From Streptomyces cinerochromogenes (GTDB lineage: Bacteria > Actinomycetota > Actinomycetes > Streptomycetales > Streptomycetaceae): DNA of 64,000 bases. Both the position numbers and the translations under genes were made by a program. The stretch covers positions 124,001 through 188,000 of the forward strand of contig NZ_BMRM01000003.1 in assembly GCF_014648635.1 (NCBI RefSeq), given 5' to 3'. Below, piece after piece: positions 8,813 to 16,646 of the stretch (positions are counted from its first letter, which is position 1; every line of letters starts with the position of its first letter). Below the pieces are notes generated by a model that was given only the letters and a program-made list of their open reading frames with translations, was not told where the DNA came from and did not search any database.

Positions 8813-9303
8813 AGATCACGCTCGAAGTGAACGGCACCGCCCACACCCTCGACGTGGAACCCCGCCGCCTGCTCGCCGACGTCCTCCGCGACGACCTCGG
8901 TCTCACCGGCACCCACCTGGGGTGCGAGCACGGCATCTGCGGCGCGTGCAGCGTCCTCATGGACGGCGAGGCGGTCCGCGCCTGCCTGGTCCTGGCCGTG
9001 CAGTGCGACGGCAGCTCCCTGCGCACGGTGGAGGGCCTCGCCGGCCCCGACGGCGAACCCCACCCGCTGCAACGGGCGTTCTCGGCCGAGCACGCGCTCC
9101 AGTGCGGCTTCTGCACCCCCGGCTTCCTCATGGTGGCCGCCGGAGCGCTCGAAGCCGACCCCGACCTCGCCGACAAACCCGACGCCGTCGCCGGTGTCGT
9201 CGGCTCCAACATCTGCCGGTGCACCGGCTACGAACCCATCCGGCGCGCCATCACCCGCGCGGCCCGGGAGCAGCGGGAAGCGAGCAGCACACATGAACGG
9301 TGA
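8809..9303 (+). CDS. [2Fe-2S] small subunit of the molybdenum hydroxylase
   Basis: 164-residue iron-sulfur subunit. The plant-ferredoxin-type cluster is bound by GCEHGICGACSV plus a later Cys in AVRACLVLA. The second cluster is bound by QCGFCTPGF and NICRCTGYEPI near the C-terminus. All eight expected cysteines can be seen. The start overlaps the medium-subunit stop by 4 bases and the C-terminus overlaps the next gene by 11 bases. Confidence 0.95.
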   Translation: MKITLEVNGTAHTLDVEPRRLLADVLRDDLGLTGTHLGCEHGICGACSVLMDGEAVRACLVLAVQCDGSSLRTVEGLAGPDGEPHPLQRAFSAEHALQCGFCTPGFLMVAAGALEADPDLADKPDAVAGVVGSNICRCTGYEPIRRAITRAAREQREASSTHER

Positions 9304-10300
9304 CCTCCGGCCCGGAGTGATCGACGTCCACGCCCACTGGCTGCCGCGCGACCTGCTCGCACTGCCCCCCGGAAACCCGCTCGGCGGCATGAACGACCGC
9401 GACGGCGAACTCTTCCTGGGCGAAGCCCCGCTGTCGTTCCCGACCGCGGCCATGACCGACGCCGGCACCATCGTCGCCGACACCCGCAGAGCCGGACTCG
9501 GCGCACGCGTCGTCTCCGCACCGCCCTTCGCGTTCCCCGTGCACGCGCCCGCCGAGGCGGACGACTACGTCGCCTCCTTCAACGAACAGCTCGCCGACGC
9601 CGTCGCCCGCGCGGACGGCACCCTCGCGGGACTCGGACTGGTCCGGCTGGACGACCTGGCGGCCGCACGCAGGGAGCTGACCCGGCTCGCCGCCGCCGAG
9701 GGCGTCGCGGGCATCGCGGTCCCGCCCGTGCTCGACGGCCGCTCCTACGACCGGGGAGTGCCACGCCAGGTCCTCGGCGCCGCCGCCGAACTGGGCCTGT
9801 CCGTCCTGGTCCACCCGATGCAGCTGCCGCGCGCCGAATGGGACCACCACTACCTGGTCAACCTCGTCGGCAACCCGGTGGAGACCACCACCGCCGTCGC
9901 CGCGGTGCTGCTCGGCGGGGTCATGGAAGAACTCCCCGGGCTGCGGATCTGCTTCGTCCACGGCGGCGGCTGCGCCCCCTCCCTGCTCGGCCGGTGGGAA
10001 CACGGCTGGCACAGCCGCGACGACGTGCGCCGGGACAGCACCCGCCCCCCGGCGGAGTCCTTCGGGCTCCTCTACTTCGACACCGTCACCCACGACCCGG
10101 AGGTCCTCACCCTGCTGCGGGCCCACGCCTCGCCCGACCGGATCGTCTGCGGCAGCGACTACCCCTTCGACATGGCGCAACCCGCCCCCGCCGGCTTCCC
10201 GCTGGACCACGGCCTCGACGCCGCCACCCTCGAAGCCAACGGCCGCCGGTTCCTCGGACTCCCGCCCGCCGGCGCGTCGCAGCGGCCGGACGCGAGCTGA
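9293..10300 (+). CDS. Amidohydrolase family protein, ACMSD-like decarboxylase/hydrolase
   Basis: TIM-barrel metallohydrolase of the amidohydrolase_2 group, which includes aminocarboxymuconate-semialdehyde decarboxylase and resorcylate decarboxylases. It has 335 residues. Metal-site features are the N-terminal DVHAHW (HxH), a mid-protein VLVHPMQ His, ICFVHGGG and the C-terminal Asp in CGSDYPFDM. It overlaps the 2Fe-2S subunit gene, so it is cotranslated with the hydroxylase. That placement suggests that it acts on the hydroxylated product or a later ring-cleavage product; this is an inference from context. Confidence 0.85.
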   Translation: MNGDLRPGVIDVHAHWLPRDLLALPPGNPLGGMNDRDGELFLGEAPLSFPTAAMTDAGTIVADTRRAGLGARVVSAPPFAFPVHAPAEADDYVASFNEQLADAVARADGTLAGLGLVRLDDLAAARRELTRLAAAEGVAGIAVPPVLDGRSYDRGVPRQVLGAAAELGLSVLVHPMQLPRAEWDHHYLVNLVGNPVETTTAVAAVLLGGVMEELPGLRICFVHGGGCAPSLLGRWEHGWHSRDDVRRDSTRPPAESFGLLYFDTVTHDPEVLTLLRAHASPDRIVCGSDYPFDMAQPAPAGFPLDHGLDAATLEANGRRFLGLPPAGASQRPDAS

Positions 10301-10319
10301 CAGCGGAACGGAGATCCTG

Positions 10320-11498
10320 ATGCGAGACCTGGCGCCCCGCCTGCTGGAGTGGCAGGCCGCCGGAGCCCGCTGCGCCCTGGCAAGCGTCGTCGCCGTCCGG
10401 GGCAGCGCACCGGTACGGACCGGAGCGGCGCTGTGCGTCCACGAGGACGGCACCGCCCTCGGCAGCGTGTCCGGAGGCTGCGTCGAGGGCACCGTGTACG
10501 AAGTCGCCCGTGAGGTGATGGCCTCGGGCGAGCCGCAGTGCGTGTCCTTCGGGTACGCCGACGACGACGCGTTCGCGGTCGGGCTGATGTGCGGAGGCGA
10601 GATCGACGTCTTCGTCCAGGCCCTGGACGACGGCACGGCACGCGCCCTCGCCGCCGCCCAGCTGGCCGAGGCGGCGGGCCGTCCCGTCGTCGTGGCCCGC
10701 GTGATGGAGGGACCCGCCGGAGGCGGCGGATCCGTCGCCGTGTGGAAGGACGGACACCTGGGCAGCACCGGCAGCGCCGGACTGGACCTCGCGGTCCTCC
10801 CCGACGCCCGCCGCATGCTGGGCCGGGACGACACGGCCGTACGGACGTACGACACCGGAGCGGCGGACCCGGCCCGGGTGCTGTTCGAGGCATGGGCCCC
10901 GCCGCCCCGGCTGCTGGTCTTCGGGGCCGACGCGCACGCCGCCGCGGTGACCCGGATCGGTGCCTTCCTCGGCTACCACGTCACGGTCTGCGACGCCCGC
11001 GCCGCCTTCACCACCCCCGAACGCTTCCCGCACGCCCACGAGGTCGTGGTCGACCGGCCCCACCGGTACCTGGCGCGGACCCGCACCGACCACCGGACCG
11101 TCGTGTGCGTGATGACGCACGACCCGAAGTTCGACGTCCCGGCCCTCACCGAGGCCCTCGGCCGGCCCCTCGCCTACGTCGGAGCACTCGGCTCCCGGCG
11201 CGTCCAGGCACGACGGCGCGCCGACCTCGCCGAGGCCGGCGTGTCACCCGAGGCCCTCGCGCGACTGCACGCGCCCCTCGGCCTCGACCTCGGCGCCTCG
11301 ACGCCCGAGGAGACCGCCGTGTCCTTCGCCGCGGAACTCGTCGCCGTCCGCAGCGGCCGCACCGCCCGGCCGCTCACCCTGCTGGACGGACCCATCCGCC
11401 CGGCCACGGCCGGCGACCGGCACGGCACCGCCGACGGGTGCGCTGCCGGAACCGATCCCGTGCACGGGCGGTCAACCGCGGCGGTGCCGTCTCACTAG
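10320..11498 (+). CDS. XdhC/CoxI-family molybdenum hydroxylase maturation protein
   Basis: XdhC-type factors bind and sulfurate the molybdenum cofactor and load it into xanthine-dehydrogenase-family enzymes. It has 392 residues. The N-terminal XdhC domain shows SVVAVRGSAPVRTGAAL and GSVSGGCVEGTVYEVA. The C-terminal Rossmann-like domain shows RLLVFGADAHAAAVTRIG and later AYVGALGSRR. ACGGAG precedes the ATG and the gene lies 19 bp after the amidohydrolase. It completes the operon and supports the large subunit being a functional Mo enzyme. It matches XdhC better than MoeA or MobA. Confidence 0.92.
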   Translation: MRDLAPRLLEWQAAGARCALASVVAVRGSAPVRTGAALCVHEDGTALGSVSGGCVEGTVYEVAREVMASGEPQCVSFGYADDDAFAVGLMCGGEIDVFVQALDDGTARALAAAQLAEAAGRPVVVARVMEGPAGGGGSVAVWKDGHLGSTGSAGLDLAVLPDARRMLGRDDTAVRTYDTGAADPARVLFEAWAPPPRLLVFGADAHAAAVTRIGAFLGYHVTVCDARAAFTTPERFPHAHEVVVDRPHRYLARTRTDHRTVVCVMTHDPKFDVPALTEALGRPLAYVGALGSRRVQARRRADLAEAGVSPEALARLHAPLGLDLGASTPEETAVSFAAELVAVRSGRTARPLTLLDGPIRPATAGDRHGTADGCAAGTDPVHGRSTAAVPSH

Positions 11499-11576
11499 CG
11501 TGATCGCGACGCGAGGCAGACCCGCCGGGCGCTCGCCCGCCGGGCCCTGCCGCCATGCCGGAACCCGAGGAGTGCC

Positions 11577-13319
11577 ATGGCCAAGCAGACCATCGCCGAA
11601 CAGTACGTCGACCTCATGGCGCGCGCCGGTGTGCGCCGCATGTACGGCGTGGTCGGAGACAGCCTGAACCCCGTCGTCGACGCGGTCAGGCGGCACACCG
11701 GCATCGAGTGGATCCAGGTCCGGCACGAGGAGGTCGCCGCGTTCGCCGCCGGAGCGGAGGCCCAGCTCACCGGCCGGCTGGCCGCCTGCGCGGGCTCCTG
11801 CGGACCGGGCAACCTGCACCTGATCAACGGCCTGTACGACGCCCACCGCTCGATGGCCCCGGTGCTCGCGCTCGCCGCCCACATACCCAGCGGCCAGATC
11901 GGCACCGGCTACTTCCAGGAGACCCACCCCGACCGGTTGTTCGCCGAGTGCAGCCACTACTCCGAGCTGATCTCCTCACCCCGCCAGATGCCCCGCGTGG
12001 TGCAGACGGCGATCCAGCACGCCGTGGGCCGGCGCGGGGTCTCGGTCGTGTCCCTGTCCGGCGACACCGCCGCGGAGGACTCCCCGGACGCGGCACCCGA
12101 ACTCGCCATGCCCCTGGACCTGCCCGCCATCCGCCCCAGCGACCACGAAATCGCCCGGCTCACCGAGCTGGTGGACGCCGCCGAACGCGTCATGGTCTTC
12201 TGCGGCCGGGGCGTCGCGGGAGCCCACGCCGAGGTGATGGAGTTCGCCGGCAAGGTCAAGGCCCCGGTGGGCCACGCCCTGCGCGGCAAGGAACACATCC
12301 AGTACGACAACCCCTACGACGTCGGCATGAGCGGACTGCTCGGCTACGGCGCCGCCTACGAGGCCATGCACGAGTGCGACCTGCTGCTGCTCCTCGGCAC
12401 GGACTTCCCGTACACCGACTTCCTGCCCCGCGATGTGCGGACCGTCCAGGTCGACGTGCAGCCCGAGCGGCTGGGACGGCGCACCCAGCTCGACCTCGCC
12501 GTCTGGGGAGACGTACGGGAGACCCTGCGCTGCCTCACGCCCGCGGTGCGGGAGAAGCCGTCGCGCCGGTTCCTCGACCGCATGCTGCAGCGGCACGCGC
12601 ACGCCCTGGAGGGCGCGGTGCACGCCTACACCCGCGACGTCGAGCGGCACACCCCGATCCACCCCGAGTACGTCGCCTCGGTGCTCGACGAAGAGGCCGC
12701 GGACGACGCGGTGTTCACCGTCGACACCGGCATGTGCTGCGTCTGGGCCGCGCGTTACCTCACACCGAACGGCCGCCGGCGCATCCTCGGCTCGTTCGTG
12801 CACGGCTCGATGGCCAACGCGCTGCCCCAGGCGATCGGCGCGCAGTTCCTCGACCGCGGCCGGCAGGTCGTCTCCCTCTCCGGCGACGGCGGCTTCTCCA
12901 TGCTCATGGGCGACTTCCTCACGCTCGTCCAGTACGACCTCCCGGTGAAGGTGGTCGTCTTCAACAACTCCTCCCTCGGCATGGTCGACCTGGAGATGAT
13001 GGTCGACGGCCTGCCCCCGCACGGCACGACCTACCCGCACGCCGACTACGCCGCCATCGCCACGGCGGCCGGAGCCCGGGGCATCCGGGTCGAGCAGCCC
13101 TCCCAGGTGCGGGAGGCACTGCGCGAGGCCTTCGCCCACGACGGACCCGCTCTCGTGGACGTCGTCACCGACCCCGCCGCACTGGCCGTCCCGCCGAAGA
13201 TCACCGCCGAGCAGCTCAGCGGCTTCGCCCTGTCCGCGAGCCGTACGGTCCTGAGCGGAGGCGTCGGCCGCATGATCCACCTGGCCCGGGCCAACCTCCG
13301 CAACATTCCCCGCCCCTGA
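11577..13319 (+). CDS. poxB: Pyruvate dehydrogenase (quinone) / pyruvate oxidase, ThDP-dependent
   Basis: Peripheral membrane flavoprotein that decarboxylates pyruvate to acetate and CO2 and passes electrons to quinone. It has 580 residues, the usual length. It has the N-terminal ThDP pyrimidine domain (Glu in QVRHEEVAAFAAGAEAQL), a central FAD-type domain, and the C-terminal ThDP-diphosphate motif GDGGFSML at about 436-443, ending in FNNSSLGMVDLEM. The ATG follows a GAGG tract. It stands alone, with a strong hairpin 14 bp after the stop. Acetolactate synthase is a less likely alternative: residues around QETHPDRLFAECSHY are PoxB-like. Confidence 0.9.
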   Translation: MAKQTIAEQYVDLMARAGVRRMYGVVGDSLNPVVDAVRRHTGIEWIQVRHEEVAAFAAGAEAQLTGRLAACAGSCGPGNLHLINGLYDAHRSMAPVLALAAHIPSGQIGTGYFQETHPDRLFAECSHYSELISSPRQMPRVVQTAIQHAVGRRGVSVVSLSGDTAAEDSPDAAPELAMPLDLPAIRPSDHEIARLTELVDAAERVMVFCGRGVAGAHAEVMEFAGKVKAPVGHALRGKEHIQYDNPYDVGMSGLLGYGAAYEAMHECDLLLLLGTDFPYTDFLPRDVRTVQVDVQPERLGRRTQLDLAVWGDVRETLRCLTPAVREKPSRRFLDRMLQRHAHALEGAVHAYTRDVERHTPIHPEYVASVLDEEAADDAVFTVDTGMCCVWAARYLTPNGRRRILGSFVHGSMANALPQAIGAQFLDRGRQVVSLSGDGGFSMLMGDFLTLVQYDLPVKVVVFNNSSLGMVDLEMMVDGLPPHGTTYPHADYAAIATAAGARGIRVEQPSQVREALREAFAHDGPALVDVVTDPAALAVPPKITAEQLSGFALSASRTVLSGGVGRMIHLARANLRNIPRP

Positions 13320-13332
13320 GGCGGGACACACC

Positions 13333-13374
13333 GTGAGGGTGACGGCCGCCGGCCGTCACCCTCACTGTCTTGTC
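13333..13374 (+). terminator. Strong hairpin terminator after poxB
   Basis: Perfect 14-bp stem (13333-13346 with 13352-13365), 5-base loop, followed by a T-containing run (TGTCTTGTCACTCTTTT). It lies 14 bp after the poxB stop. Confidence 0.85.
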
Positions 13375-13482
13375 ACTCTTTTCCCACTTCCCCCCGCCTA
13401 CGCTCCGGGCGAAGTGGAGGACGGCCCCGCTCCCGACGCTGTCGCCGCTTCACGCGACAGAAGTCCGGAGGCAAGGAAACGC

Positions 13483-14529
13483 ATGATGCGCACGACCGGT
13501 CCGTCCACGGTCACCACACCCACGGCCGGCGGGGTGCGGCCGACGACCACGGGGCTCGGCATCGTCACCATGGACAGCGACACGGGCACCCGCCCCGCAC
13601 GGCTGCCCCGCGAGGGCCGGCCGGACGGGCGGCCGGGCCCCGCCGGGCACCCCCGGCGGCTGATCGCCCGGGCCGGCGGCGAGTACCTCTTCGTCGGCGT
13701 ACGCGGCGGCAGCGGCACGCCGCCCGCCCGGGAGCCCGCCCCGGACGTGTTCCTCGGTCCCGGGGACATCTGCTTCTACGACGTGCACGAGCCACCGCGC
13801 CTGGACCTCCCGCGGGGCTGTCGGCTGAAGGTGTTCCTGCTCGCACGGGAACTCCTCGGCCTCGCCCGGTCCGACGTGCCCCGCGTCACGAGCGTCCCGG
13901 TCGCGCCGACGTCCGGGCTCGGCGCCCTGCTCTCGCCGTTCCTGTCCGACGTCGCCGACACCCTCGGCGCGTCCCGGCCCCCGGTCGGCGAGATGCTCGC
14001 GTGGAACGCCGTGAACCTGCTGGCCACCCTGGCCACCGAACACCTGGCGGAGCAGGCGCGGGACGAGGAGCCGGACACCCGGGCGGTGCTGGTGCCGGAC
14101 ATCCTGGACCACATCGACCGGCATCTGACGGACACGGACCTGTCGCCCGAGACGATCGCCCGCGCCCACCACATCTCCGTGCGCTACCTGCACAAGCTCT
14201 TCGAGGACGAGGGCACGACCGTCGCCCGGCTGATCCGGCGCCGGCGGCTGGCCGAGTGCCGGCGCGCCCTGACGCTGCGGTCCTGGGAGAACGTGACCAT
14301 CGCGGCGATCGCCAACCACTGGGGCTTCGCCAGCCCCACCCACTTCAGCCGGGTGTTCCGCGCCGCCTACGGGATGTCCCCGCGTGAATGGCGGGACGTC
14401 GCGGGCAGCGGGGCGGCCCTGGATGGTGTCGGCAGCAGCGGGGCGGGCCGAGGCGGCCGGGAGACCGGGGACCGAACCGGACGGGCCGAGGCTCCCCCGG
14501 AAGCGGGGGAGCCTCGGCCCGGTGGCTGA
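13483..14529 (+). CDS. AraC-family transcriptional regulator
   Basis: 348-residue regulator. The N-terminal half is a degenerate AraC-type ligand/cupin domain (FLGPGDICFYDVHEPPRLDLP is similar to the AraC_binding_2 group). The C-terminal half is the two-helix-turn-helix AraC domain with YLHKLFEDEG, RRRLAECRRAL and GFASPTHFSRVFRAAYGMSPREW. GGAGGCAAGGA precedes the two ATGs at 13483 and 13486. The last 40 residues are low-complexity Gly/Ser/Arg and their DNA forms a terminator-like stem (14483-14520), so the tail may be little more than read-through sequence. The target is unknown; the convergent DUF1275/DoxX genes are one candidate. Confidence 0.88.
   Translation: MMRTTGPSTVTTPTAGGVRPTTTGLGIVTMDSDTGTRPARLPREGRPDGRPGPAGHPRRLIARAGGEYLFVGVRGGSGTPPAREPAPDVFLGPGDICFYDVHEPPRLDLPRGCRLKVFLLARELLGLARSDVPRVTSVPVAPTSGLGALLSPFLSDVADTLGASRPPVGEMLAWNAVNLLATLATEHLAEQARDEEPDTRAVLVPDILDHIDRHLTDTDLSPETIARAHHISVRYLHKLFEDEGTTVARLIRRRRLAECRRALTLRSWENVTIAAIANHWGFASPTHFSRVFRAAYGMSPREWRDVAGSGAALDGVGSSGAGRGGRETGDRTGRAEAPPEAGEPRPGG
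14483..14520. terminator. Bidirectional hairpin inside the 3' end of the AraC gene
   Basis: A perfect 16-bp inverted repeat (14483-14498 with 14505-14520, 6-base loop). It lies within the last 16 codons of the AraC gene and 24 bp before the convergent DUF1275 stop, so it could end transcription from both sides. Confidence 0.7.
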
Positions 14530-14543
14530 CCGCGACCCGTTCC

Positions 14544-15281
14544 TCAGGACGGCGGCCGGGTCCAGGCCGCACCGGAGGCGGCCAGCCGGTGCGTCACCAC
14601 GGAGGTCAGCGCCAGGAGCAGCAGGCACAGGACCAGGGTGAGCACGAGATGGCCGTGCAGGACGAGCCCGGCTCCGGCGAGGGCGCCGAGCAGCATCGCC
14701 AGCACCGACAGGATCCGCCGCCCGGGCCTCGGCGCCGCCCCGCCCGCCCGGGCCGAGTCCGCGGCCAGACCGGTGAGGGTCAGCGTCAGCACGGTCGTGG
14801 TGAGGTCCGGGACCCCCAGGCGCCGGGCGACCGCGTTCTGCAGCCCCATCGCGAGTCCCAGACACACGATCAGCGTGTACTCCACCCCGGTGCCGACCCG
14901 GCCGCCGGCGACCGCCGTGACGACGACGGCGACGGCGACCAGGGCGGTCTGCACCGCGGTGGCCGCCGTCAGCAGCCGCCCGCGGTTCCCGGCGAACCGG
15001 GTGCCGATCCTTCCGCCGGTCAGCGCGCCGAGGAGGAACGCCGCCAGCGCGACGACGGAGGCGAGCGCGGACAGCGTCGCCGCGCCGCCCAGCGCGAACC
15101 CGAGGAAGACCACGTTGCCGGTCATGTTGGCGACGAAGACGTGCCCCAGCGCCAGATAGCTCACCGCGTCGACCAGACCGGTGACCACGGTCAGCGTCAG
15201 CATCAGCGGCGGCAACGGGCCATGACGGTCCCCCCTCGGCGGTGCCAGCGTACGGAGCGCGTCAGTCAGCAGGCTGCGCAT
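14544..15281 (-). CDS. DUF1275 (YoaK family) membrane protein
   Basis: 245-residue integral membrane protein with about six hydrophobic segments. It shows the YoaK/DUF1275 marks: TGLVDAVSYLALGHVFVANMTGNVVFLG at the N-terminus and LAMGLQNAVARRLGVPDLTTTVLT in the middle. The function of the family is not established. The ATG overlaps the end of the upstream DoxX gene by 20 bp, so the two are translationally linked. The C-terminus converges on the AraC gene with a shared hairpin. Confidence 0.92.
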   Translation of the reverse strand: MRSLLTDALRTLAPPRGDRHGPLPPLMLTLTVVTGLVDAVSYLALGHVFVANMTGNVVFLGFALGGAATLSALASVVALAAFLLGALTGGRIGTRFAGNRGRLLTAATAVQTALVAVAVVVTAVAGGRVGTGVEYTLIVCLGLAMGLQNAVARRLGVPDLTTTVLTLTLTGLAADSARAGGAAPRPGRRILSVLAMLLGALAGAGLVLHGHLVLTLVLCLLLLALTSVVTHRLAASGAAWTRPPS

Positions 15282-15786
15282 GGATCTTCCCTTCCGTTGC
15301 CGTGGGGGCCCGGTGCAGCACCAGGCGGGTCAGCAGCCCGCTGACCGGGCCGATCACGATCGCGGCGAGCGCGACCCACACCGGCCACGGCGTGACGCCC
15401 AGCGCGTGGTCCACCGACCAGCGGCCGGGCCCGGTGAGGGCCAGCGCCGCGGAGACGACGACGAGGACCAGGGGGTACTCGTAGCCGTCGTTCTGCACCC
15501 AGAGGCCCTTGGGCCACTTGACGGTGCCCGCGACCGTCATCACGCCCATGGCGGCCATCGCGGCCAGGGGCGTGAGCAGACCGGCGGCCAGGAACAGGCC
15601 GGCCCCGATCTGGCTGGCGCCCGCGACGACCGCGGTCAGCCGGCCCCCGCGGAACCCGTCGTGCCGGAACTCCTCCGTTCCGCCTGCCAAGCCGTGGCCC
15701 CCGAGCCGGAAGCTCACCTTCTGCACTCCGTGGCCGGCGATGAGGAGCCCCGCCACCACCCGGAGGACCAGCAGTCCCGCGTCCAT
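15262..15786 (-). CDS. DoxX family membrane protein
   Basis: 174-residue four-helix membrane protein of the DoxX group: VLRVVAGLLIAGHGVQKV at the N-terminus, GASQIGAGLFLAAGLLTPLAA, then two more hydrophobic segments with the conserved KGLWVQNDGYEYPLVL loop. DoxX proteins often sit beside redox or thiol-stress genes and may be part of membrane oxidoreductase complexes. It lies between the isochorismatase-like gene and DUF1275 on the same strand. Confidence 0.9.
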   Translation of the reverse strand: MDAGLLVLRVVAGLLIAGHGVQKVSFRLGGHGLAGGTEEFRHDGFRGGRLTAVVAGASQIGAGLFLAAGLLTPLAAMAAMGVMTVAGTVKWPKGLWVQNDGYEYPLVLVVVSAALALTGPGRWSVDHALGVTPWPVWVALAAIVIGPVSGLLTRLVLHRAPTATEGKIHAQPAD

Positions 15787-15837
15787 CTCTTCCTGCCTGT
15801 TCCTGACTCGGTCCCTGTGCTGCCGTGCGCGAGTCGA

Positions 15838-16500
15838 TCAGCCGGCGGCGTGCCCGCCGATGAAGGCCTGGGCGTACACCAGCCCGAGGCCGTAGGCGCC
15901 GCCGTGCTCCTTGACGACCTCGGTGACCGGCACGTACGTCTCGCCGCGGGCCCAGTCGCGCTGCAGCTCCAGCAGCACCTGCACCCAGGTGACCGGGACG
16001 GCACCGCCCTGGATCATGCGCTGGACGGCGTGCTCGTGGGCCTGCGGGCTGACACCGCCGCAGGCGTCGGTGACGACGTAGACCTCGTAGCCCTGGGCGA
16101 TGGCGGAGAGCGCCGGCAGGACCACGCAGACCTCGGTCCACAGACCGGCGATGACCAGCTTCTTGCGGCCGGTCGCCTTGACGGCCTCGACGAACGCGGG
16201 GTCCTCCCAGGCGTTCATCGTGGTCCGGTCGATGATCTTCTGGTCCGGGAACACGTCCCCCAGCTGCGGCATGATCGGACCGGAGAAGGACTCGGCGGCC
16301 ACGGTGCTCAGCACGACCGGCACATCGAAGGTCTTGGCGGCCTTGGCCAGACCCACCGTGGAGTTGATGATCGCGGTGCGGTCGCCGCTGCCGGTGCCGA
16401 AGAACATCTGCGGCTGGTGGTCCACGAACAGGACCGCGCAGTTGTCGGGGGTCAGCAGGTCGGGGCTGGGGGACGCGGTGACCTGGGCGATGTCGACCAT
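15838..16500 (-). CDS. Isochorismatase-family cysteine hydrolase (YcaC-like)
   Basis: 220-residue alpha/beta cysteine hydrolase. Catalytic residues are the Asp in VLFVDHQPQM, the Lys in KATGRKKLVIAGL and the Cys in WTEVCVVLPAL. This arrangement matches the YcaC-type hydrolases, whose substrates are mostly unknown, rather than true isochorismatases. AGGAAAG precedes the ATG. It leads a three-gene minus-strand set with DoxX and DUF1275 (51-bp gap to DoxX). Confidence 0.9.
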   Translation of the reverse strand: MVDIAQVTASPSPDLLTPDNCAVLFVDHQPQMFFGTGSGDRTAIINSTVGLAKAAKTFDVPVVLSTVAAESFSGPIMPQLGDVFPDQKIIDRTTMNAWEDPAFVEAVKATGRKKLVIAGLWTEVCVVLPALSAIAQGYEVYVVTDACGGVSPQAHEHAVQRMIQGGAVPVTWVQVLLELQRDWARGETYVPVTEVVKEHGGAYGLGLVYAQAFIGGHAAG

Positions 16501-16646
16501 GAGAGGGCCTTTCCTGGGAACAGCGGCGCGGACGGGCGTCCGCGCCGGGCAACAACCGTCCGGTGGACGGGGTCTGTGGGTGTTCGTCCCGCTCGCGGAT
16601 GCAGAGGGGAGTCGGGAGAGGTGCGGAGGGAGATGCGGAGAGCGGA

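Noticed and set aside
5587..9303. Aerobic carbon monoxide dehydrogenase (coxMSL)
   Set aside because: The large subunit has PYRGAGR instead of AYRCSFR and the gene order is large-medium-small.
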